NCBI RefSeq assembly: GCF_000382325.1
Contig: NZ_KB908061.1
Location: forward strand, 1-64,000
Source of the DNA: Woodsholea maritima DSM 17123
Lineage (GTDB): Bacteria > Pseudomonadota > Alphaproteobacteria > Caulobacterales > Maricaulaceae
Direction of reading: 5' to 3'
DNA length: 64,000 bases
Below are positions 36,870 through 44,974 of this stretch, piece after piece (position 1 is the first letter of the stretch; each line of letters starts with the position of its first letter). The notes under the pieces are model-generated. The model did no database searches and had not been told where the DNA came from. It was given only the letters and a program-made list of their open reading frames with translations. The translations under genes were made by a program, and so were the position numbers.

Positions 36870-38246
36870 TTGCGCCTGAAATCTCTCCTACGCCTCTCGA
36901 TTGCCGCCTTTGGGGCGGTGACCTTTACCGGTTCGGCCCTATCGCAAAGCCTTATCCGCGATACCGAAATCGAAATGATGATGCGTGAATACGCTAATCC
37001 CATTATCGAAGCGGCTGAGCTGGATCCAAATTCTGTCGATCTTTACCTGATCGGCGATATGAATTTTAACGCCTTCGTGATGGGCGGGCAAAATATCTTC
37101 TTTCACACCGGCGCCATCATCACCGCTGACCAACCCAATGAAATCAAGGGTGTTCTCGCCCACGAAATCGGCCATATTGCGGGCGCGCATCTGCTACGCT
37201 CAGGCGAAGCCAGTAAATCGGCCATGGCCACGATGCTGGCCACCATGGGGTTGGGCCTTGCCGCGGCGCTCGCCGGTGAAGGGGGGGCCGGGGCAGCCCT
37301 GATCGCGTCAAGCCAGCAATTTGCCGCGCTCGATTATATGACCTATAGCCGCGCACAAGAATCTGCCGCTGATCAGGCCGCTGTAGGCTATCTTGATAAA
37401 ACCGGGCAAACCAGCATTGGCCTTGTCAACACGTTTGAGCGTTTCCGCTATCAAGAGGTGATGTCGAATGCGCGCCGGATGCAATATTTCCGCTCACACC
37501 CCCTCTCCTCACAACGTATTCAGGCGCTGAGAAATCGGGTTGATAACAGCCCTTATGCGCAACACGCCGACAGCCCGGAAGAGGTCGCGCAGCTGCGCCG
37601 TATTCAGGGCAAGATCATTGGCTTTATGGCCTCACCGGCGCAGACTTTCCTGCGCTATCCGGAAAGCGACACCAGCCTGCCCGCGCGCTATGCCCGCGCG
37701 GTGGCCTATTATAAAGACGGTCAGCTTGCCCGGGCCCGCGAGCATATCGAAGCCCTCATCGCTGATGAGCCGGACAATCCTTTCTTCTATGAGCTGGAAG
37801 GCCAGATGCTGTTTGAAAGCGGGCATATAGAAGAATCCATCGCGCCTTATGAGCGCTCGGTCGAGCTTCTGCCCAATGCCCCGCTTATTCGCATCAATCT
37901 GGCGGGATCCTTAGTCGCATTGGGCGGTGAGGCGAATTTGCAGCTCGCGCGCGAACATTTGAATTATGCCCTGGTCGCCGAACCGGACAATAGTTTCGGC
38001 TGGTATCAAATGTCTATGGTGTATCAAGGCCTTGGCGATAATGCGATGGCGGAACTGGCAACCGCAGAACGCGCCTATTCTGTTGGCGATAAACGCCAAG
38101 CCTATACTTTTGCCACCCGCGCCCGCGAAGATTTAGAACGCGGCACCCCATCGTGGATCCGGGCCAGCGAACTGATCGCGGTCAGTACGCCAACCCCTGA
38201 AGAGATGCGTGAAATCCGCCGCCGCGAGCGCTCAAACCGGCGCTAA
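36870..38246 (+). CDS. Secreted M48 metalloprotease with TPR domain (BepA-like)
   Basis: A roughly 458-aa periplasmic protein with a signal peptide (RLKSLLRLSIAAFGAV, cut near ALSQ). The M48 peptidase domain has the zinc motif VLAHEIGHIAG and the third ligand in SRAQESAADQAA. C-terminal TPR repeats (about residues 280-420) resemble BepA/YfgC, which looks after outer-membrane protein assembly. I prefer TTG 36870 because GGAGG lies five bases before it and the signal peptide begins cleanly; an in-frame ATG at 36843 lacks a ribosome site. A DsbA-like gene follows 65 bp later. Confidence 0.9.
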   Translation: MRLKSLLRLSIAAFGAVTFTGSALSQSLIRDTEIEMMMREYANPIIEAAELDPNSVDLYLIGDMNFNAFVMGGQNIFFHTGAIITADQPNEIKGVLAHEIGHIAGAHLLRSGEASKSAMATMLATMGLGLAAALAGEGGAGAALIASSQQFAALDYMTYSRAQESAADQAAVGYLDKTGQTSIGLVNTFERFRYQEVMSNARRMQYFRSHPLSSQRIQALRNRVDNSPYAQHADSPEEVAQLRRIQGKIIGFMASPAQTFLRYPESDTSLPARYARAVAYYKDGQLARAREHIEALIADEPDNPFFYELEGQMLFESGHIEESIAPYERSVELLPNAPLIRINLAGSLVALGGEANLQLAREHLNYALVAEPDNSFGWYQMSMVYQGLGDNAMAELATAERAYSVGDKRQAYTFATRAREDLERGTPSWIRASELIAVSTPTPEEMREIRRRERSNRR

Positions 38247-38311
38247 AGTCTCGCCAGACAGAAGACATTGATTTAAAGGGTTACCCCGTGGGGTTAACGA
38301 GGGAGATTTTA

Positions 38312-39067
38312 ATGCTGCGAAACATCAGCCTTTTGGCCAGCGCCTGCCTGGCCCTGGTCGCTTGCTCAGAAGGGGCTCAATCACAAGGCACATCGTCTAT
38401 GTCTCAAAGCGAGCGCGATGACATCGAAGCTATTGTTCATGCCTATATCGTCGAACATCCAGAGGTCATCGAAGAGGCATTGATCGAGCTACAACGCCGT
38501 GCCCGCGCGCGTGAAATGGAAGATTTCACCAGCCTGGTCGCGACGAATGAAGATAAGATCTTCTCCGATGCGCGTGATCCCGTGCTGGGCGCTGAAAACG
38601 CAGACGTTACGTTAGTAGAATTCTTTGATTATAGCTGTGGCTATTGCCGGGTGTCTAATCAATGGCTGGTCCAGGCGTTGGAGCAATATGAGGGGCGCGT
38701 ACGCTTCGTCATGAAAGAATTCCCCGTCCTCGGCCCTGAGTCTGAAACCGCCGCTAAAGCCGCTTTAGCCGTGTGGGAACAGGGTGCGGATAAATATATC
38801 GCCTTCCACAATGGTCTTTATGCGGCCGGTCGGCCCCTCAATCAGGCGCGGATCGAGCAAGTTGCTGTGGAAAACGGCATCGACGTGGAAAAGATGCGTC
38901 AAGACATGCAACATCCTGACGTTGAACGCCATATTAACGATGTGCGCAGCCTGGCGCGTCAAATCGGTATTAACGGTACTCCGTTTTTTATCATCAATAA
39001 TGAAGTTGTGCCCGGCGCAAACGTTGACCGCGTTCAAGAATTGGTAGAAGCTGCTCTTGCTGAATAA
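38312..39067 (+). CDS. DsbA-family thiol-disulfide oxidoreductase, lipoprotein
   Basis: A 251-aa lipoprotein (lipobox ALVACS) with a DsbA/Com1-like thioredoxin fold. The active site is FDYSCGYCRVSN (CxxC = CGYC), the helical insert follows, and the cis-Pro is in INGTPFFIINNE. The N-terminal 40-residue helical segment after the lipobox resembles ScsC/Com1 proteins. It would oxidise or isomerise disulfides in the periplasm. ATG 38312 has GAGGGAG in front; a GTG at 38288 would spoil the signal peptide. It lies directly after the M48 protease gene, suggesting joint envelope protein quality control. Confidence 0.93.
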   Translation: MLRNISLLASACLALVACSEGAQSQGTSSMSQSERDDIEAIVHAYIVEHPEVIEEALIELQRRARAREMEDFTSLVATNEDKIFSDARDPVLGAENADVTLVEFFDYSCGYCRVSNQWLVQALEQYEGRVRFVMKEFPVLGPESETAAKAALAVWEQGADKYIAFHNGLYAAGRPLNQARIEQVAVENGIDVEKMRQDMQHPDVERHINDVRSLARQIGINGTPFFIINNEVVPGANVDRVQELVEAALAE

Positions 39068-39091
39068 GCATGAGTGTCTGTGTTCACTATC

Positions 39092-39125
39092 AGCCCGGTG
39101 CGCCCCTCATTGCACCGGGCTTTTT
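39092..39125 (+). terminator. Rho-independent terminator after the DsbA-like gene
   Basis: AGCCCGGTGC and GCACCGGGCT form a 10-bp stem with a 10-base loop, followed by TTTTC. It separates the convergent DsbA-like and apbE genes. Confidence 0.9.
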
Positions 39126-39150
39126 CTTGGGCTTTTGCCCTCTTACATAA

Positions 39151-40137
39151 TCACCATTTTTTCAAAGCTTTAGTGTCAATCGGCTCGCATACGCCATCGC
39201 GCTGAACCCAGATCCGTGCACTCAAGCCCTCTTGCTCAGCCAGCGCTAAAGCCTCATTTGAGGCCAGCAAACACAGCGCCGTCGCCCAGCCATCGGCCCA
39301 CATCACACTGCCATGAAGCACACTGACCTGAACGACATCGCCCTTCACCGGGCTTTGAATTTTGGGATCTATCAAATGGCCATAGCTTTGACCACGATGG
39401 AGGAAAGCCTTATGCCCCGTGGCCGAGGTGGCCAGCCCCATCCCGATTAGGGCCACACGATCGGCAGCGCGTTGCGCCTGCGCCGGAACCCCCAGATCCA
39501 CCCACCAGGGCAAGCCATCGGCCTTGACACCGCTCGCCCTCACCTCGCCGCCGATTTGCAGACACCAGCTGGTCAATTCGGCGCGTAAAAGCTGCTTAGC
39601 GACAAGATCCAATCCATAGCCCTTGGCGATCGCCGAAAGATCCAAGGCCACGCCGCCCGGCTGAAAGACACTGCCTGTAACCGCATCAACATAAAGATCG
39701 CGCCAATCCGGGCTAGGCGTTTCTTCGCCGCGCACGCACGGCGTCGTACGCGGGCCTGAGGGGCCGAAGCCCCAATCATCAATCACTTTGGCGAGACAGG
39801 GAGAAAATGCGCCGCCGGTTTTTTCCGCCAGGCTCAAACCAGCCTTCAAAACCAGGCGCGTATCCAAGCTTAAGGGCACCCAGCTTTGCGCTGGGGCATG
39901 GGCGAAGCGGGATAAGGGGCTATGGGGATCCCAATGGCTCATCTCGGCGACCAATTGCGCCAAGGGCGCGGCAATCAGCGCGGTTAAGCGCGCCGCATCC
40001 CAGTCGGCGGGCGCATAAATCTGCACCCGCCATTGGGTTCCCATCGTCGGTCCGGTGAGCTCAAATCTGCGCCAGTCTTCGGGCGGTGGCGTGGCCATCG
40101 CGCGCGAAACCAGAGGCGGAATGAGAACCTCACCCAT
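39151..40137 (-). CDS. apbE: FAD:protein FMN transferase (ApbE family)
   Basis: A 328-aa ApbE-like protein that attaches FMN covalently to Thr/Ser of target flavoproteins. It shows GPTMGTQWRVQI near the N-terminus, the ALDLSAIAKGYGLDLVA motif and HLIDPKIQSPVKGDVVQVSV (FAD/metal site), then WADGWATALCLL. No clear signal peptide or lipobox is seen, unlike many ApbE proteins. It is the last gene of a four-gene minus-strand set (PepSY, DUF2271, DUF4198, apbE), three bases after the DUF4198 stop. Confidence 0.92.
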   Translation of the reverse strand: MGEVLIPPLVSRAMATPPPEDWRRFELTGPTMGTQWRVQIYAPADWDAARLTALIAAPLAQLVAEMSHWDPHSPLSRFAHAPAQSWVPLSLDTRLVLKAGLSLAEKTGGAFSPCLAKVIDDWGFGPSGPRTTPCVRGEETPSPDWRDLYVDAVTGSVFQPGGVALDLSAIAKGYGLDLVAKQLLRAELTSWCLQIGGEVRASGVKADGLPWWVDLGVPAQAQRAADRVALIGMGLATSATGHKAFLHRGQSYGHLIDPKIQSPVKGDVVQVSVLHGSVMWADGWATALCLLASNEALALAEQEGLSARIWVQRDGVCEPIDTKALKKW

Positions 40138-40140
40138 GAC

Positions 40141-40950
40141 TTACAGCGGGAGAACTTCCAAGGTGACCGCATAGCCATAATTCTGGCCCGGCTCACCATT
40201 TTGGCCTTCAACACGGTGACCGACTTCAAACCAATACATGCCCGCCTCCGGCCAGGTATAGCTGAAATGGCCCTCATCATCGGTGGTCAAAGTGGTTTCG
40301 GCCATGGCATCGCGATAGCGTGTGCCGCCTTCAACCAGCTCCACAGAAGCCCCAGCATAAGGCTCACCGTTCAACAGGATCTGAAACTCCGCGCGTTCTC
40401 CGGCATAAAGATCAGTCGGGTGGGTTACAGCCACCAGCTCAATCCCTGAGCCGGTCGGAGCCAAAGCCTCAGAGCTGGGGGCCCCCAAGGTGGCGAAGGT
40501 CTCAACCCGGCCGACATAGCGCGAGGTTTCAACCTCGCTTGCGCCTTCGGGCAGATGCGCGGCGAACTCAGCTTCTTGTCCGCGCCAGCGGTGACGCTCC
40601 CCATCGAGCATATAGGAGGCGAAAAAGCCATTGCGCACAGAGGCAATCCGATAGGTGCCCTGCTGGTCCAGATGAAGATCAAAGACTGAGCGATATTTTC
40701 CCGTCGCGCCATTTTCAATGGCGACATTCGATCCATCCGGCGCGGTGACGACAATGCTCTCCAGCCCCAAGGGGACATGGTTGAAGTAGAACAAATCGTT
40801 GGACACGGCCGCATCGACCGTGATCCAGCTCTCTTCGCCCGACAAAACGGTGTTTGAGGGCAACAACCACAGGCGGTGCGCCTGAGATGCGGCGGTGACG
40901 GTGAACGCGAGCCCGAGGGCGGCGGCGGTCATGGACCAAGCTTTATTCAT
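40141..40950 (-). CDS. Secreted DUF4198 domain protein
   Basis: A 269-aa protein with a signal peptide (cut near ASQAH) and a DUF4198 domain, a pair of Ig/transthyretin-like beta-sandwiches: AHRLWLLPSNTVLSGEESWI at the mature N-terminus, YAGERAEFQILLNGEPYAGA in the second half, and FSYTWPEAGMYWFEV near the end. The family is found next to TonB-dependent and metal-uptake genes and has been linked to nickel or iron import. It lies between DUF2271 and apbE genes in a probable operon. Confidence 0.88.
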   Translation of the reverse strand: MNKAWSMTAAALGLAFTVTAASQAHRLWLLPSNTVLSGEESWITVDAAVSNDLFYFNHVPLGLESIVVTAPDGSNVAIENGATGKYRSVFDLHLDQQGTYRIASVRNGFFASYMLDGERHRWRGQEAEFAAHLPEGASEVETSRYVGRVETFATLGAPSSEALAPTGSGIELVAVTHPTDLYAGERAEFQILLNGEPYAGASVELVEGGTRYRDAMAETTLTTDDEGHFSYTWPEAGMYWFEVGHRVEGQNGEPGQNYGYAVTLEVLPL

Positions 40951-40976
40951 GGCATTTCCCCTTATTCGCTGCAGGA

Positions 40977-41510
40977 TTAGTCTTCGATAACAGTCAAGGA
41001 TAAGGCCCCCAGCTCGCTCTCGCCCTGGGCCGTGATGGGCGTGTGACCGGCACCCAACGGCCAGGTGATGGGCAAGCGGATCAGCTCGCGCCCGCCCACT
41101 TCGCGCGCGGCCTCGATGACCACATTATACTCACCCGCGCTCAGATCGGCGAAAGCGCCTTGCTCGGCGGAGAAACTGACCTCATAAGTGCCGGGCGTCC
41201 GGGTCGGCTGGGTAATCTCATCACTGGGAAGCGCTAAGCTGCGCCCCGCCCGGCGCCACCACTGGCGCAGATCTTTCAGCCAAGTCGCGCCATCTTCGCC
41301 TTGCAGATCGTAATCATACCAGGCTTGAAGCGTTGAAACCGCCTGATGATCAGGCGTTTCAATCCAGATCGCCACATAGGGCGCATGGTATTCGGCCACA
41401 GTCAGGCGCGGAATTTCAAGGGACAGCACAACATCATCGGCCTGGGCCAAGGCTGGCACCAAAAGCCCCGCCAGAACAGCGGACGAAGTTTGCAAGACGC
41501 GGTGTGTCAT
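40977..41510 (-). CDS. Secreted DUF2271 domain protein
   Basis: A 177-aa protein with a signal peptide (cut after ALAQA) and a DUF2271 beta-sandwich: YHAPYVAIWIETPDHQAV, then WLKDLRQWWRR and a GTYEVSF strand. DUF2271 proteins are regularly encoded beside PepSY membrane proteins, DUF4198 and ApbE, as here, but their role is unknown. ATG 41510 gives a clean signal peptide; a frame from 41639 adds residues that overlap the PepSY gene. Confidence 0.86.
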   Translation of the reverse strand: MTHRVLQTSSAVLAGLLVPALAQADDVVLSLEIPRLTVAEYHAPYVAIWIETPDHQAVSTLQAWYDYDLQGEDGATWLKDLRQWWRRAGRSLALPSDEITQPTRTPGTYEVSFSAEQGAFADLSAGEYNVVIEAAREVGGRELIRLPITWPLGAGHTPITAQGESELGALSLTVIED

Positions 41511-41520
41511 GACGGTTTCC

Positions 41521-42180
41521 CTAATGAATAAAGACGATGGCAAGGATGAGCGGAATGACCACGCCCAGCCCGACGAGCGGCCAGGTAGAGGGCCGGGTTT
41601 TGGCATAAAGCTGCAATAGAACCACGCCGGTAATCGCAAAGATCAAGCTGGCGACCGCAAAGATATCAATGAACCAACGCCAAACCGCACCGGTATCGCG
41701 GCCCTTGTGGAGATCATTGAGATAGGCGATCATGCCGCGATCAGTTTTTTCGTAGAGCACCGCCCCATCGGCAAAATCAATACTGAGCCAGGCGTCTGAT
41801 CCTGGCCGCGCCATGGGCAGATAGACATCCATATCGCTCCATTCCGCCGGACCTGCACTGATCCGCGCATTCAACTCACGCGCCAGCCATTGACGTACGG
41901 GTTGAGGCAAGCTTTGACCTTGCGCCTCTGGGCTGGTGCCCAGCGTTTCCAAAGTGCTCAGAAGATCTTCAGGTAAGCGCGCCGTGCGCTCAACCACTTT
42001 GGGCTCTACACGAATATCGCCTGCATGATTGAGCGTAATCCCGGTGACCGTAAACAAGATCAGACCACTTAATGTCACCGCCGCACTGACCCAATGCCAC
42101 AGGCGCATCTGCTTGAACCAGAACCCCCGGTCCAGCCAGCCTGGCTTGCGTTTCGCGGATACGGCTTCCTTATGGCGCAC
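41521..42180 (-). CDS. PepSY-associated membrane protein
   Basis: A 219-aa membrane protein. One helix near residues 30-52 (WVSAAVTLSGLILFTVTGITL) is followed by NHAG and a periplasmic PepSY-like segment (SIDFADGAVLYEKTDRGMIAYLNDLHKGRDTG), then two further helices at the C-terminus. Its HxW/NH residues and LNDLHKG motif match the PepSY_TM family, which may carry electrons or heme in iron reduction across the membrane. It is the first gene of the operon with DUF2271, DUF4198 and apbE. Confidence 0.87.
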   Translation of the reverse strand: MRHKEAVSAKRKPGWLDRGFWFKQMRLWHWVSAAVTLSGLILFTVTGITLNHAGDIRVEPKVVERTARLPEDLLSTLETLGTSPEAQGQSLPQPVRQWLARELNARISAGPAEWSDMDVYLPMARPGSDAWLSIDFADGAVLYEKTDRGMIAYLNDLHKGRDTGAVWRWFIDIFAVASLIFAITGVVLLQLYAKTRPSTWPLVGLGVVIPLILAIVFIH

Positions 42181-42255
42181 GATGGTCTTTTCCCCCTGAC
42201 CGGTTCGATCGTCACGATCTGTGTTGGGTCAGGAGATGCCATAGGTGAGCGCTAG

Positions 42256-42272
42256 TTGCAACTCATTATCAA
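42256..42272 (-). promoter_or_regulatory. Fur-box-like operator upstream of the PepSY-apbE operon
   Basis: On the minus strand the site reads TTGATAATGAGTTGCAA, 76-92 bp before the PepSY start. Its GATAATGA half matches the classical Fur box, and the whole resembles alphaproteobacterial Fur sites of the TTGCAA type. This would place the operon under iron control. Read by eye; no score was computed. Confidence 0.5.
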
Positions 42273-42297
42273 CTTCAACGCAGCGATTTTTGCAGCG

Positions 42298-44034
42298 CTA
42301 ATTGTCCGTATCGACCCGAATTTGGCTTTGCGGGTGGGTATAGAAGGTTAAGACCATTTCGCGGCCCTTTGGCGCATTGAAGCCATGAAGCTGACCGATT
42401 GCTTGCGGTAAAAGTCCCTGCGCAGCCATAGAGATAAAGAAGCTAACCTCATCCTTATCCTCAACCAGTGCCAAGCCACAGGCCGGATGCTGTGCCAGAT
42501 AGGCCGCTGCGCCCTCACCGGTCGACAAATGCGTGTCGGTGCCAAAGTGGAAGACCAAAGACGGCTCGCGATAGCCCGCCGTGGTGACGTCGAACGCCTC
42601 ACACCCGATGAAGGTTTTGGCCATTTGCGCGGCATGATAGGACGGCCACATCCGCTCTACACTCGGTAAAGCGGCCCCAAAGGCAATGGTGTAAAAGCCG
42701 CACGTACCTAGCGCCAAGGCCAGCAAGGTTTTGGTATCGCGCTTCCAGATGAAGGCGATCAGGGTGATGATCGCAATCACACCAGCGAGAACGGCCAGCT
42801 TGGCGGGCATGCCCACTGTTTCGCCCAGGCTATGCTCCCCATAGGCGATGAAGATCGCGAGCAAAGCGCCGACCACCAGGGTCATCAGCGCATAGAGCCC
42901 AAAGACCAGACCCTGTTTCCAGCTGGATAGCAGAGATTTAGCATCACTCAATCCCAACGCCGCCAGCAGCGCCAAAGCCGGGAAAACCGGCATCACATAA
43001 TGGGGCAGCTTGGTCTGAACGAATTCGAACATAATCCAGGACGGAAGGATCCAGGCGATCAAGAAGGCGACGGTCGGGTCGCGGCGTTCACGCCAGCCAT
43101 AGAAGACCGCCAGCGGGATCAACACTGCAAACGGCCACCAGGTGATGGGTAGGAGCAAGGTATGAAACCCAAAAGGCCCACCATGGCTGTCATCACTTTC
43201 GGCCACCTTGCCCAACATCGCATGACCGACCGATTCCATGAAGAAACCGCCCTCGGTCATGATATTGATGGCAATCAACCACGGCGCATCAATGGCGACT
43301 AAGACCAACAGGCCCGGCAGCACATGCAGGCGTTTGAAAATGTCCCAATCAATTTGGGTGGGCTTAAAGCCCTTCCACTGCGCGCGCATCAACAGGAAGG
43401 TGATCAGCGTCAAAAGGGTTACCGTGGTAACAATCGGGCCTTTGACTAAAATGGCCATGCCAGAGGCAATCCAGAACGCCGCTGGCCAGCCCCAGAACTT
43501 GCCTTTATCGCCCTTGGATTTCAAAGCGATCATCATTAAGGCGATCTGGGCAAAGGTGGCGCAGGCCAACAAAACCGCATCGGTTTTGGCCGTGCGCGCT
43601 TCGACTTGCAAGGCAAGCCCGACGGCCAGGATCAGACCGGCACTCATCCCGACGGGCGCACCAAACAGGCGCGCGCCAATCCAGGCCGTGGCCAGTACCG
43701 CCAATACCGCGCCGATTAAAGACGGCAAACGATGCGCCCCAATCGGGGCCTCATCCCCGCCAAAGGGCAAAGATGTAACGACCTGCATCCAGTAAAAGCC
43801 AACGGGTTTGACATAGCGCGGACCCTCTTGGAAGCGGATATCGATATAATCCCCGCTTTCCATCATCTGATTGGCGGCCTGGGAATAGCGCGCTTCATCG
43901 CGGTCCATCGTCGGAATGGAAAACTGCCCCGGTACCATGGCCAACAAAGCGATGATGATCAGCACCCACCATCCGCGTGTGGGAAGCTTACGCTCATGGC
44001 TGGCTCCAAAAACGTCATTGGCAAAGCGGTTCAT
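42298..44034 (-). CDS. ArnT/PMT-like integral membrane glycosyltransferase (GT83/GT39)
   Basis: A 578-aa protein with about 11-12 membrane helices. The first periplasmic loop holds TMDRDEARYSQAANQMM, the acidic DE motif of polyprenyl-phosphate-sugar-dependent transferases (ArnT, PMT), and PRYVKPVGFYWMQ follows. The C-terminal periplasmic part contains VFHFGTDTHLSTGEGAAA. It would transfer a sugar from undecaprenyl phosphate onto lipid A, a glycan or a protein. The GT2 gene just upstream (start 44828) looks like the enzyme that makes the lipid-linked donor, as ArnC does for ArnT. Confidence 0.88.
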   Translation of the reverse strand: MNRFANDVFGASHERKLPTRGWWVLIIIALLAMVPGQFSIPTMDRDEARYSQAANQMMESGDYIDIRFQEGPRYVKPVGFYWMQVVTSLPFGGDEAPIGAHRLPSLIGAVLAVLATAWIGARLFGAPVGMSAGLILAVGLALQVEARTAKTDAVLLACATFAQIALMMIALKSKGDKGKFWGWPAAFWIASGMAILVKGPIVTTVTLLTLITFLLMRAQWKGFKPTQIDWDIFKRLHVLPGLLVLVAIDAPWLIAINIMTEGGFFMESVGHAMLGKVAESDDSHGGPFGFHTLLLPITWWPFAVLIPLAVFYGWRERRDPTVAFLIAWILPSWIMFEFVQTKLPHYVMPVFPALALLAALGLSDAKSLLSSWKQGLVFGLYALMTLVVGALLAIFIAYGEHSLGETVGMPAKLAVLAGVIAIITLIAFIWKRDTKTLLALALGTCGFYTIAFGAALPSVERMWPSYHAAQMAKTFIGCEAFDVTTAGYREPSLVFHFGTDTHLSTGEGAAAYLAQHPACGLALVEDKDEVSFFISMAAQGLLPQAIGQLHGFNAPKGREMVLTFYTHPQSQIRVDTDN

Positions 44035-44063
44035 GCACGCCCCCAGGATAGTATAGGATGGAT

Positions 44064-44828
44064 CTAAGTCTGATCAGGTGATGGCAAGCTGCGCGAACGC
44101 AATATAAGCTCACGGCTGGGCACATGGGTACGCTGCATCAACCAGACAACGCCCAAAAGATCGAAGAAGCCTGCAACGGCGCGCCCGAGATTAGAGTATT
44201 TCGACGTCCCTGAAGCGCGCGGGCGATTTTTGACCTCCACCTGATCGGTGTCAAAGCCCAAATGCTTGGCCCAGGCCGGTAAATAGCGATGCAAGGCATC
44301 AAAGAACGGCATCGCCAGAAACAGATCACGCGCAACCAGCTTCAATCCGCACGCCGTATCCGGGCAGTCATCATTAAGAAGGCTCTGGCGCAGAGCATTG
44401 GCAAAACGCGAGGCCCATTTGCGATTGGCCCCATCGGTCCGGTTCAGGCGCACACCGGCAACAAGACCCAGCGCGCCCACTTTTGTGAGATCAACTTTTT
44501 GGACCATGTCGGCAATCGCGCGCGGATCGTCCTGCCCATCGCCATCCATTGTGGCGACCCACACGCCTTTGGCGGCCAAAAAACCCGTTCTAAGGGCTGC
44601 ACTTTTGCCTGAACGTTTGGGGTGTAAGATGTAACGCGCAAAGGGATATTGCGCCATCAGGTCGGGGATCAAGCTGGCGATTTGATCTTCGCTGCCATCA
44701 TCAACCAGGATAACGTCCAAGCTGGCGACGGGGCTCAACACCTCAGCGACTTCTGCCAAAACCTGCCCGATATTGGCCGCTTCATTAAAGACCGGAATCA
44801 CAACCGATAAAACTGGCTTCGCAGACAT
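44064..44828 (-). CDS. Family 2 glycosyltransferase (DPM1/ArnC-like)
   Basis: A 254-aa cytoplasmic-face GT2 enzyme. It shows SVVIPVFNEAANIGQVL, VILVDDGSEDQIASL and the DxD-type TMDGDGQDDPRAI motif, close to dolichol-phosphate-mannose synthase and ArnC. No C-terminal membrane pair is present beyond a weak hydrophobic stretch (VAGFFDLLGVVWLM). It ends 29 bp before the start of the ArnT-like gene, so both are likely co-transcribed and act in series: sugar to undecaprenyl phosphate, then transfer. Confidence 0.9.
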   Translation of the reverse strand: MSAKPVLSVVIPVFNEAANIGQVLAEVAEVLSPVASLDVILVDDGSEDQIASLIPDLMAQYPFARYILHPKRSGKSAALRTGFLAAKGVWVATMDGDGQDDPRAIADMVQKVDLTKVGALGLVAGVRLNRTDGANRKWASRFANALRQSLLNDDCPDTACGLKLVARDLFLAMPFFDALHRYLPAWAKHLGFDTDQVEVKNRPRASGTSKYSNLGRAVAGFFDLLGVVWLMQRTHVPSRELILRSRSLPSPDQT

Positions 44829-44974
44829 GAAAAACAGCCCCTATTCTTTCGAATAGGCTTAGCCGGATTTTGATCAAAGAGCCATTGCCTTCGCCGTATT
44901 TTCAAAAAACGAATGCAGTTCCTCCAAACATCCGGACATTAATATTGCCGTATAGTCAAACCCACAGCGCGCCC

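Noticed and set aside
38263-38284. Hairpin GGTTACCCC-GTGGGGTTAAC before the DsbA-like gene.
   Set aside because: Short imperfect stem with no T-run; not strong enough to call a terminator or riboswitch.
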